From Calothrix sp. C42_A2020_038 (GTDB taxonomy: Bacteria; Cyanobacteriota; Cyanobacteriia; Cyanobacteriales; Nostocaceae), in the NCBI GenBank assembly GCA_015272395.1, contig JACYLQ010000034.1, positions 173,991-237,990 of the forward strand: 64,000 bases of DNA. The letters run 5' to 3'. A program made the translations under genes and the position numbers. Positions 9,247 to 17,692 of this stretch are shown piece after piece. The stretch's first letter is position 1; the number at the start of each line of letters is the position of its first letter. Under the pieces are notes generated by a model. The model saw nothing but the letters and a program-made list of their open reading frames with translations, did not search any database and was not told where the DNA came from.

Positions 9247-10326
9247 TTATTTCCTTGCAGGGGGAGGACCAGGGATAAATTTAGCAGCTTTTTCACAAGC
9301 AATTTCTGCGATGATGACTTTTTCCCCTGGTGTCTGGATATTTAACGTCCCTGCATTTGCTGGTCTGGAAACCGGGTCAATTTGACAAGATTTACGTAGG
9401 TGATAGCTTTGGGGATTAGAGCTGGGACCTTTCCATTTAGCCAATAAATCTAAGCGATAACTATTTTTATTATTATTGCTGTTGACGAGCGCATCAACAT
9501 TCCATAGGCGCCACTCTTCAACACTTTGTACTTGACCTTCTCTGACTTCTTTGCCACTTTGTCTGCTCAAGTTTTCTATTACCTGTTCACCCAAAGACCT
9601 TACTCTTTCTTGTGCTTCTAATAACCAGCGTTCAACATCTGACCAGGTTCGCGCTGTTATTTGCTGTTCGACTAATGGTTGTAATCTATTTAAGATAATG
9701 GCGCCGTTTTCAGGAATTTTTGTACTTCGTGGTAGAGTTCTGACTACAAAAACACTACGATTAAATTCATCAGCTAACAGACTGGGATATTGTCTAGCCC
9801 ATTTATCAACAGTAAAATATAGTTGTAACCAGCAACTTAGTATTAGACAGCAACCAACTAAAACTATAATTCTTTGGCGTATTTCAGCTTTGGGAATTTG
9901 TCGTTTATAATCAATACCACTACCTTCAAAGAATTCTGGAATCGCTGTTATTATGGCTGAAATAGTCGGCCACAATACAATTGTTCTTGTTGTAATAATA
10001 TCTCTTTCGTGACCAAAGGCAAACACGCTAACTAAAAATCCTGTAACTACAGCTCCTACTGGCATATTTGTACCAGGGATAAGTATAGGTTTATCGGTTG
10101 TATACCATGACGTACCAGCGATCAAAAAGACCCAACCACAAAATGAAATCAAATCTCGAATTGGGCTTTTTTCGACTGCTAGGGATGACATTATCCCAGA
10201 AAATAAACTGAGATAAATCAAAGTTTGCCAAGAGTATGCTTTCGGAGGTATTAGAAGTTCTCTAATTCGTTTATATACACTGTCAAAAATAGCGACTATG
10301 CCGAATAAATCTCTTACTATTTGCAT
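9247..10326 (-). CDS. fraD: Filament integrity / septal junction protein FraD
   Basis: The protein has 359 residues. About five transmembrane helices occupy residues 35-170 (for example YLSLFSGIMSSLAV and MPVGAVVTGFLVSVFAFG). A C-terminal extracytoplasmic part of about 190 residues follows, with a helical, coiled-coil-prone stretch (VERWLLEAQERVRSLGEQVI) and a small C-terminal domain. The segment LLIPPKAYSWQTLIYLS is, to my memory, a hallmark of FraD. In Anabaena, FraD is a septal-junction component at cell poles, needed for cell-cell molecular exchange. It lies between fraC and fraE. Confidence 0.87.
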   Translation of the reverse strand: MQIVRDLFGIVAIFDSVYKRIRELLIPPKAYSWQTLIYLSLFSGIMSSLAVEKSPIRDLISFCGWVFLIAGTSWYTTDKPILIPGTNMPVGAVVTGFLVSVFAFGHERDIITTRTIVLWPTISAIITAIPEFFEGSGIDYKRQIPKAEIRQRIIVLVGCCLILSCWLQLYFTVDKWARQYPSLLADEFNRSVFVVRTLPRSTKIPENGAIILNRLQPLVEQQITARTWSDVERWLLEAQERVRSLGEQVIENLSRQSGKEVREGQVQSVEEWRLWNVDALVNSNNNKNSYRLDLLAKWKGPSSNPQSYHLRKSCQIDPVSRPANAGTLNIQTPGEKVIIAEIACEKAAKFIPGPPPARK

Positions 10327-10400
10327 ATGACTTCTCGCTTAGTTGTTAATTGTTAATAGCTCATCAATTGCTGAATGATTCCAAGTACTATTTAAGCTAA

Positions 10401-10955
10401 TTACAGTCGGAAAGTACTAATTATCAACACAACCGTAATTGCACTATAACTGAGGGAATTACTAATCAGAATAGTAGTGAGTAAACTAGTATTTTGTAAC
10501 TTCATACGACCGATACGTCGTGAAGTTTTACGACCGATAATTTGAGCTTCTGGTCTCACTTTACCAGGGTCACGCATGGAAATTAATGCCAACTTTAAAA
10601 GAATAAATTTGACTAAAAATGTTGAGAAAAATATAGTAACAGCAGACATTAATAGTAACCCATTCATGTTTCCCATTGGTTGACTAAAGAAAACATAGCT
10701 AATGATTGCTGATTTCCATTCAATCGGTAAAAACGGTTCAATGATGAAAAATACGACCCATCCAATCGCACCTGAGAATAAATTTATAGTGATTGAGTAA
10801 AATATACTAGTGCGTTTGTCAAATTTCAGTCTCCTTGTCAAGACATACGCTTCGATTGGTATTGTAATCGTGAAAAACAAAAAATTAAACAGAATGGCGC
10901 CAAGTGGAAAGACAGGGGATACATAGAAAGACGGAAATGGTAAGAAATCTAGCAT
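10401..10955 (-). CDS. fraC: Filament integrity protein FraC
   Basis: The 184-residue integral membrane protein has about four hydrophobic helices. The N-terminus MLDFLPFPSFYVSPVFPLGAILFNFLFF leads straight into the first helix, and there is a cytoplasmic basic segment (GRKTSRRIGRMK) before the last. It is first in the minus-strand fraC-fraD-fraE set, 74 bp before fraD. FraC works with FraD in septum structure and intercellular communication in filamentous cyanobacteria. No strong ribosome-binding site is visible at the ATG. Confidence 0.85.
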   Translation of the reverse strand: MLDFLPFPSFYVSPVFPLGAILFNFLFFTITIPIEAYVLTRRLKFDKRTSIFYSITINLFSGAIGWVVFFIIEPFLPIEWKSAIISYVFFSQPMGNMNGLLLMSAVTIFFSTFLVKFILLKLALISMRDPGKVRPEAQIIGRKTSRRIGRMKLQNTSLLTTILISNSLSYSAITVVLIISTFRL

Positions 10956-11220
10956 ACGACCATTGGTAGTAGTGTTTGAGAAAATGTAGCCATACTATAT
11001 GGAAAGGGTATTGGGGGAAATTATCGCATTGTTAAGCGCTCTTCAACAGTGTTTAATACAGAACTTTCCATGCGATTTAACCCAGAGATAGTATAAAACA
11101 TAAAATTTTAACTATTGAGTATAAGCAATTCGATTGTTCGATATTTACAGAAAATATTATCTCAAGTCCGAGAGGAGCAGGTCAAAAAGCGCTAATATAT
11201 AACACTGCGACTTAATAGTT

Positions 11221-12366
11221 TTGAGTAAAATGACAAGGAACGGCATCGGTATTCGCACTGCAAATGTGCTTTCTCAAAGGATAACTGGACAAATTCATGT
11301 TTATGATGGTTTAGGAAAAGGAAAATCTCAAGCCGCTCTAGGTGTAGTTTTACGCTCGATTGGTCTAGGTATAAATACACCTAGTCATCCTAATCGTGTA
11401 TTACTGCTTCGGTTTCTCAAAGGGCCTGAACGTAATTACGATGAGGATGGTGCTATCGCAGCTTTGCAAAGTGGTTTTCCCCATTTAATTGATCAAGTTC
11501 GTACTGGTCGAGCCGAATTTTTTGGTCACGATCAAATTACAACTTTTGACCGACAAGAAGCTATACGTGGTTGGGATGTTGCGAAAGGCGCCATTGCTTC
11601 CGGACTATATTCGGTTGTAGTACTTGATGAAATCAACCCTGTTCTTGACTTAGGTCTACTCGATATTGATGAAGTTATTCGAGTGCTAAAGTCGAAACCA
11701 CACGATTTAGAAATAATTGCCACAGGACGCGCGGCGCCGCAAAAGCTATTAGACATATCAGATTTACATTCTGAAATGAAACCCCATCACCATGAATCAG
11801 CTTTATTACAAGGAGTAAGTGGCATCGAAATATACACTGGTGCCGGTAAGGGAAAATCTACCAGTGCGTTAGGAAAAGCATTACAAGCGATTGGACGAGG
11901 TATAAATCATCCAGGGTCAACGCGAGTATTGATTATGCAATGGCTCAAAGGTGGTAGCGGTTACACAGAGGATGCAGCAATTGCCGCACTACAACAATCA
12001 TACCCGCAAGTAGTAGACCACCAACGCTGTGGACGTGACGCAATTGTATGGCGCAACTCGCGTCAAGAGTTAGATTATGTCGAAGCTGAACGGGGTTGGG
12101 AAATTGCAAAAACTGCTATCGCTTCTGGGTTGTATAAAACGATTATTCTCGATGAACTCAACCCTACCGTTGATTTGGAATTACTTCCAGTCGAGCCAAT
12201 TGTCCAAGCCCTGCTTCGTAAACCGCGCGATACTGAAATCATTATTACAGGTCGCTGTCAAAACCAACCAGCTTATTTTGATTTAGCAACCGTACATTCA
12301 GAAGTATATTGTCATAAACATTACGCTAACCAAGGTGTTGAATTAAAACGAGGAGTTGATTTTTAG
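11221..12366 (+). CDS. Tandem-domain CobA-like (corrinoid adenosyltransferase-type) P-loop ATPase
   Basis: The 381-residue protein is two copies of the CobA/BtuR-type P-loop domain in one chain. The first Walker A is GLGKGKS (30-36) and the second GAGKGKS (207-213). Each copy repeats the same order: CobA-type RVLLLRFLKG/RVLIMQWLKG strand, AIAALQ, RGWEIAKTAIASGLY, ILDELNP (Walker B) and IIxTGR. CobA adenylates cobalt in cobalamin. Whether both halves are active is unknown, and the fused form may have been recruited to another role. The start is either TTG 11221 or ATG 11230; neither has a good ribosome-binding site. Confidence 0.8.
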   Translation: MSKMTRNGIGIRTANVLSQRITGQIHVYDGLGKGKSQAALGVVLRSIGLGINTPSHPNRVLLLRFLKGPERNYDEDGAIAALQSGFPHLIDQVRTGRAEFFGHDQITTFDRQEAIRGWDVAKGAIASGLYSVVVLDEINPVLDLGLLDIDEVIRVLKSKPHDLEIIATGRAAPQKLLDISDLHSEMKPHHHESALLQGVSGIEIYTGAGKGKSTSALGKALQAIGRGINHPGSTRVLIMQWLKGGSGYTEDAAIAALQQSYPQVVDHQRCGRDAIVWRNSRQELDYVEAERGWEIAKTAIASGLYKTIILDELNPTVDLELLPVEPIVQALLRKPRDTEIIITGRCQNQPAYFDLATVHSEVYCHKHYANQGVELKRGVDF

Positions 12367-12411
12367 TTTAGCGCTCTATGTTTACAATTAGAAAATATAA
12401 TATACAAACAT

Positions 12412-12516
12412 ATGAACGAAAATACACTCGATTTAATTACTGCGGGACTGGCAATTACGATTCTGATTGGTGGAATGTTGATGATGTTTACAACTATCTT
12501 TACAACTAAAAGATAA
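12412..12516 (+). CDS. 34-residue single-span membrane peptide, unknown
   Basis: ATG at 12412 to TAA at 12514-12516, 46 bases after the CobA-like gene. The product MNENTLDLITAGLAITILIG... has a short acidic N-terminus, one transmembrane helix (about residues 8-28) and a TTKR tail. This is the design of the small subunits of photosystem, cytochrome b6f or NDH-1 complexes. I compared it from memory with Psa, Psb, Pet and Ndh small subunits and could not match it, so no function is assigned. Confidence 0.45.
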   Translation: MNENTLDLITAGLAITILIGGMLMMFTTIFTTKR

Positions 12517-12560
12517 TTAGATCTGAGCCTAGCTAGGCAATGAAACGCGCGAGTCGATGA

Positions 12561-12621
12561 TGCGTGAAAGCCATTTAATATTTCTTTATCTATCTTTCTT
12601 GAGTGTAAAGGCTTTCGCGCA
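12561..12621. repeat. Inverted repeat with 12-bp arms
   Basis: TGCGTGAAAGCC (12561-12572) and GGCTTTCGCGCA (12610-12621) are complementary at 11 of 12 positions, the exception being a possible G-U pair, around a 37-base T-rich loop. It lies between the small peptide gene and a broken reading frame beside tRNA-Thr. It may be an element end or a hairpin terminator without a T-run. Confidence 0.4.
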
Positions 12622-12650
12622 CCCTAACCCCAGGCACCTCAAAGATTCGC

Positions 12651-12785
12651 CTACCTGCTTATATAATCAGTCACCCACTTACGGAAAGCTTTTTTAGCTG
12701 CTGATTGCCCAATAGTTTTACTTTGAGTGACAAAGCGAGGAATTTCTTTTACTGGCACTGGTTCAAATGTAGGACTAAATGAATT
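12651..12785 (-). pseudogene. Orphan 3' coding fragment next to tRNA-Thr
   Basis: On the minus strand an open stretch of 44 codons without any start encodes a protein-like sequence (...PVPVKEIPRFVTQSKT, AAKKAFRKWVTDYISR) and stops at 12651. The frame is closed upstream by TAA at 12786-12788. The mixed basic/aromatic tail looks like a genuine C-terminus rather than random AT-rich translation. No parent family is recognised. It starts about 45 bases beyond the tRNA 3' end, a usual site of element insertion and decay. Confidence 0.3.
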
Positions 12786-12831
12786 TTACGATGCGACGTA
12801 CTCAGGTATATTCAGACATATTATCACTGTA

Positions 12832-12903
12832 AGCCGGCAGTAGGATTTGAACCAACGACCTTCCGATTACAAGTCGGATGCACTACCACTGTGCTATGCC
12901 GGC
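12832..12903 (-). tRNA. trnT: tRNA-Thr (anticodon TGT)
   Basis: Read on the minus strand, the 72-base cloverleaf has acceptor GCCGGCA/TGCCGGC, a D arm (GCAC AGTGGTA GTGC) and an anticodon stem TCCGA/TCGGA enclosing CTTGTAA, giving anticodon UGU (Thr). The T loop is TTCAAAT. The T stem GTTGG/CCTAC contains a central T-T mismatch. CCA is not encoded. Discriminator T follows the acceptor. Confidence 0.93.
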
Positions 12904-13352
12904 ATAGAGTTGAAATTTTTGCTCAACAGTTAATGATTATAGCATAGGCAAAATTTTTGTAAATAGCCAGATGATAATTTTATATGCAGTGCGACTGTGT
13001 TGTAAATTCTCTGTCTGAAGAATGATTTATAAAGCTTGAGAAATGTGGTTTATGTGTAAAAGGGTCAATATGTTTACTAATTAAATAAAAACGTTGACAG
13101 CAGCCCTAAATCTTGGTTACACCAAAGAAATACCCACAAAATATCCAGCTAGCTAGTACAGCAATGCAAAAGTCAAAAGTCAAAAGGCAAAATTTATAAG
13201 GCTTATTCCACAAGCTTTATAGCTGTTTTTACTGGTAAATTGATTTCCTGACATCTGTACTAGTCAAGATGACAATGGCGCCGATCAAATGGATAAATAA
13301 GTATTTTGGCTGGGTATGAAATGTATATAGTACTATTGTTTGCGAAAAAAGC
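12904..13352. other. Intergenic, 449 bp between tRNA-Thr and argF
   Basis: AT-rich spacer containing the promoters of the leftward tRNA and rightward argF. The stretch GCAAAAGTCAAAAGTCAAAA near 13165-13184 is a short direct repeat (AAAAGTC). One GGCGCC occurs at about 13276. No reading frame of substance was seen. Confidence 0.5.
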
Positions 13353-14273
13353 ATGGCAACTTTGATTGGAAGGGATTTATTAAGTTTGGCGGATTTGACT
13401 CGTGAAGAAGTCGAGTCTCTGCTCAAATTGGCAACTCAGCTTAAATCGAAACAGGTCAAGTTGCATTGCAACAAGGTATTGGGATTGTTGTTCTCAAAAG
13501 CTTCGACTCGGACAAGGGTAAGTTTTACCGTCGCAATGTATCAATTAGGTGGACAGGTAATTGATTTAAATCCAAATGTAACTCAAGTCAGTCGCGGTGA
13601 ACCTGTACAAGATACAGCTAGAGTTTTGGACAGATATCTGGATGTATTGGCAATTCGCACGTTTGCTCAACAAGAACTCGAAACTTTTGCCAACTACGCT
13701 AAAATTCCTGTCATCAACGCGCTAACCGATTTAGAACATCCTTGTCAAGTCTTAGCCGATTTGATGACAATTCAAGAATGTTTTGGCTGTTTTCAGGGTT
13801 TAACATTGACTTATGTTGGTGATGGTAACAATGTCGCTAATTCTTTAATGTTAGGTTGCGCTTTGGTTGGTATGAATGTCCGAGTCGCAACACCCAATGG
13901 TTATCAACCCAATTCTGGAGTTATTGAACTTGCCCACAAAATCGCCAATCATAAAACTGAAGTACTTGTAACTGATGACCCCGAAACTGCTGTCAAGGGG
14001 GTAAATGTACTTTACACCGATGTCTGGGCAAGTATGGGGCAGGAAAAAGAAGCTGATCAAAGATTGCCGATTTTCCAACCTTACCAAATCAACGAGCAAC
14101 TGTTGAGCCTAGCTAACCCTAATGCCATAGTTCTACACTGCTTACCAGCCCATCGTGATGAAGAAATTACCGATGCTGTTATGGAAGGTTCACAGTCGCG
14201 CGTTTGGCAACAAGCAGAAAATCGTATGCACGCTCAAAAAGCTCTGCTTGCCAGTATTTTAGGAACAGATTAG
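13353..14273 (+). CDS. argF: Ornithine carbamoyltransferase
   Basis: The 306-residue enzyme makes citrulline from ornithine and carbamoyl phosphate in arginine synthesis. It shows the carbamoyl-phosphate motif SKASTRTR (about 49-56), HPCQ (about 129-132, carbamoyl-P contact), the ornithine-side DVWASMGQE, and the catalytic HCLPAHR (about 262-268). Length is normal for the family. It is not in an arg operon, since the neighbours are tRNA-Thr and lexA. In diazotrophic cyanobacteria the pathway also feeds cyanophycin, but nothing in the sequence shows such a link. Confidence 0.96.
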   Translation: MATLIGRDLLSLADLTREEVESLLKLATQLKSKQVKLHCNKVLGLLFSKASTRTRVSFTVAMYQLGGQVIDLNPNVTQVSRGEPVQDTARVLDRYLDVLAIRTFAQQELETFANYAKIPVINALTDLEHPCQVLADLMTIQECFGCFQGLTLTYVGDGNNVANSLMLGCALVGMNVRVATPNGYQPNSGVIELAHKIANHKTEVLVTDDPETAVKGVNVLYTDVWASMGQEKEADQRLPIFQPYQINEQLLSLANPNAIVLHCLPAHRDEEITDAVMEGSQSRVWQQAENRMHAQKALLASILGTD

Positions 14274-14548
14274 CCTTAAATCTAATTCAAAATCAGTTCA
14301 AAGTACGAGAATCGATCTCACCATCTAATTTGAAACTGATTTCAAAAGCTTTACTAACAAAAATACAGTTCATAATTACTAGGTTCATGTTTACTAAATT
14401 TTTGTTACTTAAGGATTTTTATAACGAAAAACGAGTATACTTACTTATTAAAAGCAGTCATTTTCTCCCTGCGCCCCATCACTGGTTCTACAAATATAAA
14501 TTTTTTAATCAAATATTCAAAAAAGTATGGTGTTTTTGTATGTTTTGT
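14274..14548. other. Intergenic between argF and the lexA operator
   Basis: AT-rich spacer with T-rich stretches. A longer frame that starts inside argF (14204-14590) has no coding character, being Lys/Phe/Tyr-rich translation of AT-rich DNA. No RNA structure of note was seen. Confidence 0.5.
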
Positions 14549-14562
14549 AGTACTAATGTTCT
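14549..14562. promoter_or_regulatory. LexA box in front of lexA
   Basis: AGTACTAATGTTCT fits the cyanobacterial LexA-box consensus RGTACNNNDGTWCB at every position. It lies 39 bases upstream of the lexA ATG, overlapping the expected core promoter, which indicates autorepression. Confidence 0.8.
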
Positions 14563-14600
14563 AAGGGAGATCTGTATTTCACTTCCTTAATTTAGATTAT

Positions 14601-15209
14601 ATGGAAAGACTAACAGAAGCACAAAAAGAGTTGTACGACTGGTTGACGGAATATATTCGTGTTCATCAGCATTCACCTTCAATTAGACAGATGATGCAAG
14701 CGATGAATTTGAAATCACCGGCGCCAATTCAAAGTCGTCTTGAGCATTTACGCACGAAGGGCTACATTGAGTGGAATGAAGGTAAAGCTCGTACAATTAG
14801 AGTTTTACGAGCATCTCGGCATGGAATTCCGGTATTGGGAACAATTGCAGCAGGTGGTTTGATAGAGCCATATAGCGATGCAGTAGAGCATATTGACTTT
14901 ATGAATTTGTCGTTGCCCTTACAAACTTATGCTCTGCGTGTGACAGGCGATAGCATGATTGAAGATTTAATTGCCGATGGTGATTTAGTTTTTTTGCGTC
15001 CAGTGCTTGAACCAGACTATCTCAAGAATGGCACTATTGTTGCAGCGCGCGTGGAGGGTCACGGTACAACTCTGAAGCGATTTTATCGGAATGGAGAGCA
15101 AGTCACCCTGCAACCAGCGAACCGTAAATACAGCCCAATTGAAGTAAATGCTTCAAGTGTTCAAGTTCAGGGATCGCTTGTAGCGGTCTGGCGTACTGCG
15201 GTTAGTTAA
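14601..15209 (+). CDS. lexA: LexA repressor
   Basis: The protein has 202 residues. The N-terminal winged helix (about 1-70; PSIRQMMQAMNLKSPAPIQSRLEHLRTKGYIEW) recognises the LexA box. The C-terminal S24 peptidase domain has the Ala84-Gly85 scissile bond within GTIAAGGLIEP, the nucleophile Ser118 (GDSMIED) and the base Lys159 (TTLKRFY). All self-cleavage residues are therefore present, unlike some cyanobacterial LexA proteins that lost them. RecA-stimulated cleavage is expected. A perfect LexA box lies upstream. Confidence 0.95.
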   Translation: MERLTEAQKELYDWLTEYIRVHQHSPSIRQMMQAMNLKSPAPIQSRLEHLRTKGYIEWNEGKARTIRVLRASRHGIPVLGTIAAGGLIEPYSDAVEHIDFMNLSLPLQTYALRVTGDSMIEDLIADGDLVFLRPVLEPDYLKNGTIVAARVEGHGTTLKRFYRNGEQVTLQPANRKYSPIEVNASSVQVQGSLVAVWRTAVS

Positions 15210-15456
15210 ATCAACATGTGCAACGGTACAAACGCAATGCTTACATCATTTGATAAATAAGGTGCTATGGATGATCCTGTGGAGACGTGATAAAAAAAGC
15301 GTCTCTGCGGTGGTTTTCGGTGTGCTTTATCAAGTGGTAGAACTGACTTTTGGTGGCATACTTGCTTGTTATGTAAGTTGTCGCGACTGTGATGTGATTG
15401 AAGTACTTTAGGCGCCATAACTTGCACAACGAATTTAAGTTGAACCCCACCCGAAC

Positions 15457-15476
15457 CCTCCCCTTGCAAGGGGAGG
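15457..15476. repeat. 20-bp perfect palindrome, dispersed hairpin repeat
   Basis: CCTCCCCTTGCAAGGGGAGG is preceded by CCCACCCGAACC. This is the CCCTAACCC-CTCCCC hairpin type often found between cyanobacterial genes; looser relatives occur at about 8353, 58146 and 63697. It lies in a 346-bp spacer (15210-15555) that otherwise shows nothing convincing. Confidence 0.6.
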
Positions 15477-15555
15477 TAATAAGATTGTTTTAGATTTTTA
15501 TATAAAAAAGTAAATAGAATTAGTATTTGAAATTGAATCATTTTGAAATTGAATC

Positions 15556-17058
15556 ATGTATATAACAAAAACCAGGGTAGAGAAAAAATTTAATCAGACA
15601 AAGATATTTCAATTAAATAAACCGTCGTTTCACAGGGGTGTTTCTGAGTCTAATCATCGTTACCAAATGAAAGCATTATCTGGGCGCCCAGAAATGCCAT
15701 CTTGGTTGGAGTTACGTTCTTATCAAACTCAAGCGATTACCAACTGGTTTAAAAGTAATGGTAGGGGTACGCTGAAAATGGCGACGGGTAGTGGTAAAAC
15801 GATTACTGCTTTGGCAATAGCTTGTGAACTTTATAAACAGATAAAGCTGCAAGTATTACTTGTAGTATGCCCTTATCGGCATTTGGTGACGCAATGGGCG
15901 CGCGAGTGTGAGAAATTCAATTTAAAACCGATATTAGCTTTTGAGAGTGTTTATAGTTGGCAGACTCAGCTTTCGACGCAGCTGTATAACATTCATTCGG
16001 GGACGCAAGATTTTTTGACGATAATAACGACTAACTCGACTTTAACTACAGAAAGTTTTCAGTCACAGCTTCGATATTTACCTGAACGTACTTTAATTAT
16101 TGGCGATGAAGCGCATAATTTAGGCGCCTCAAAACTGGAAGAAAGTCTACCTCGGCATGTTGGCTTGAGGTTGGGATTATCGGCAACACCAGAAAGGTAT
16201 TATGATGAGGATGGAACACAATCTTTGTTTGATTATTTTGGAGCGGTCATTAAACCAGAGTTTACACTCAAGGATGCGATTGAACAGGGAGCGTTAGTCC
16301 ACTATTTATATTATCCAATTTTGGTTGAGTTAACAGAGACCGAAAGTATTGCGTACTCAAAAATTACCCGCAGAATTGGACGCGCGTTGTTATTTAAAGG
16401 TCAAGAGAATAGTAATTTATCAAATATAGAAGATAACGAAGATATCAAAAATTTATTAATGCGTCGTGCCAGACTCGTTGGCACCGCAGAAAATAAGCTC
16501 AATGCATTACGTGAACTTATGCACGGGCGCCGGGACAAGAAACATACATTATTTTACTGTAGCGATGGCTCCCCCCAACAGGGAACTCAATACGATTTGA
16601 GCCAACTCAACGCAGTCACTCAAATTTTAGGTGTTGAATTAAATTACCGCGTTAGTACCTACACTGCCCAAACATCTTTGTTAGAACGCGAAAAATTGCG
16701 GCGCCAGTTTGAAGCTGGAGAATTACAAGGTTTAGTGGCGATAAAATGTCTAGACGAAGGGGTAGATATTCCAGCCATTCAAACTGCTGTTATTCTGGCA
16801 AGTTCCACTAACCCCCGTCAGTTTATCCAACGTCGAGGTCGAGTTTTGCGTCCACATCCTGGTAAGGACAGAGCAACCGTATTCGATATGATTGTTTTAC
16901 CACCAGATTTAGATAGAGATACGGTTGAAGTTGAACGTAATTTGTTACGGAAAGAATTAAAGCGCTTTATTGAATTTGCCGATTTAGCTGATAATGCTGG
17001 AGAAGCCAGAATTAAATTACTTGAATTACAAAAGCGTTATGGTTTGTTGGGTATATGA
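15556..17058 (+). CDS. Dnd (phosphorothioation) system restriction-type DEAH helicase
   Basis: This 500-residue SF2 helicase has Q-like motif LELRSYQTQAI, Walker A ATGSGKT (about 76-82), DEAH in GDEAHNL (about 183), SATPERYY (motif III region), and motif VI QFIQRRGRVLRP (about 421-432). The general form (helicase only, no obvious nuclease domain) and the location match the protein annotated as the DNA phosphorothioation system restriction enzyme in cyanobacterial and other dnd loci. The first about 47 residues are not conserved-looking, and Met48 (MPSWLELRSYQ) is an alternative start. It is likely to act on unmodified invading DNA together with other island products. This role is inferred from context. 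Confidence 0.8.
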   Translation: MYITKTRVEKKFNQTKIFQLNKPSFHRGVSESNHRYQMKALSGRPEMPSWLELRSYQTQAITNWFKSNGRGTLKMATGSGKTITALAIACELYKQIKLQVLLVVCPYRHLVTQWARECEKFNLKPILAFESVYSWQTQLSTQLYNIHSGTQDFLTIITTNSTLTTESFQSQLRYLPERTLIIGDEAHNLGASKLEESLPRHVGLRLGLSATPERYYDEDGTQSLFDYFGAVIKPEFTLKDAIEQGALVHYLYYPILVELTETESIAYSKITRRIGRALLFKGQENSNLSNIEDNEDIKNLLMRRARLVGTAENKLNALRELMHGRRDKKHTLFYCSDGSPQQGTQYDLSQLNAVTQILGVELNYRVSTYTAQTSLLEREKLRRQFEAGELQGLVAIKCLDEGVDIPAIQTAVILASSTNPRQFIQRRGRVLRPHPGKDRATVFDMIVLPPDLDRDTVEVERNLLRKELKRFIEFADLADNAGEARIKLLELQKRYGLLGI

Positions 17059-17066
17059 AGCAACTT

Positions 17067-17103
17067 GCAACGGATGATCAATGGATGTAACGGATGAGTT
17101 ATT
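17067..17103. repeat. 37-bp repeat of three 10-bp units, left copy
   Basis: Starts 9 bases after the helicase stop. Units CAACGGATGA, TCAATGGATG and TAACGGATGA follow each other, ending GTTATT. A copy with about 86% identity lies at 29467-29503, 6 bases after the methyltransferase stop, in the same orientation. Confidence 0.7.
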
Positions 17104-17497
17104 GGTTATAAACAAAATCTGGTGTTGCATAAATGTGCAATGAACTAGAGACTGAAAATATTAGTATTTAGTTCAAAATTAAGCAATATCATCCCCTGAA
17201 TCATCAACACCCAAAATCTGATTTTGACCATGTGATATTATATCCGGTAGCATAACCATATACAATCCCTGTAGAGACAAGAGTTCAATCGCGTCTTTAC
17301 GTTGTGGGTATTATCAGCCATTAACCGGACTTAAAAACAAATAAATGTAATTAATATCACATAAATTTTATGTGAACATATTTATTTATAGGCTCTGACA
17401 AATTAACTTCGCTAATTTAATCACAGTGTGTTTACGGATAGAAAAAATTGGTACGATAAAGTACAATCGTATCAAATAAATATGAATATTAATACTG
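17104..17497. other. Intergenic, about 390 bp, inside the Dnd island
   Basis: Contains a decayed TGTAGAGAC...GTCTTTAC hairpin repeat (about 17271-17301) and the GTATTATCAGCCATTAACCG stretch. An AT-rich segment with ACACAGTG...ACGATAAAGTACAATCGTATC follows before the 64-residue gene. TACGATAAAGTACAATCGTA (17451-17470) is a loose inverted repeat that could be an operator. No gene was seen. Confidence 0.45.
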
Positions 17498-17692
17498 ATG
17501 AAAAAGCAGACTCAGAGGGAAAGTAATTTTGATAACTTTGATAATGTGCAGGCGCCTATATATACGGCGCCAGATGAGGTAAAAAAGATAATCGAACAGG
17601 TATGGCAATTAGAGAAAAGCCGACTTGATCGCAAAAGTTTTAGTCATATTAGCGACGAGATTTTAACAATCATCAAAACTGTGGTGCAATGA
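17498..17692 (+). CDS. 64-residue protein coupled to an SMC-like ATPase
   Basis: A small acidic/basic helical protein of unknown function: an N-terminal polar stretch, then EVKKIIEQVWQLEKSRLDRKSF and SDEILTIIKTVVQ, which look like two helices. Its stop codon overlaps the ATG of the following ATPase gene (ATGA at 17689-17692), so translation is coupled. I infer that it is a partner or regulator of that ATPase. No family is recognised. GGCGCC occurs twice within it. Confidence 0.75.
   Translation: MKKQTQRESNFDNFDNVQAPIYTAPDEVKKIIEQVWQLEKSRLDRKSFSHISDEILTIIKTVVQ

Noticed and set aside
14204..14590. 128-codon plus-strand frame after argF
   Set aside because: It begins inside argF in another frame and its translation is Lys/Phe/Tyr/Leu-rich, as expected from AT-rich non-coding DNA; no ribosome-binding site was seen.
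15206..15541. Minus-strand frames facing the dnd helicase
   Set aside because: They include the 20-bp palindromic repeat and have no family features; probably non-coding.
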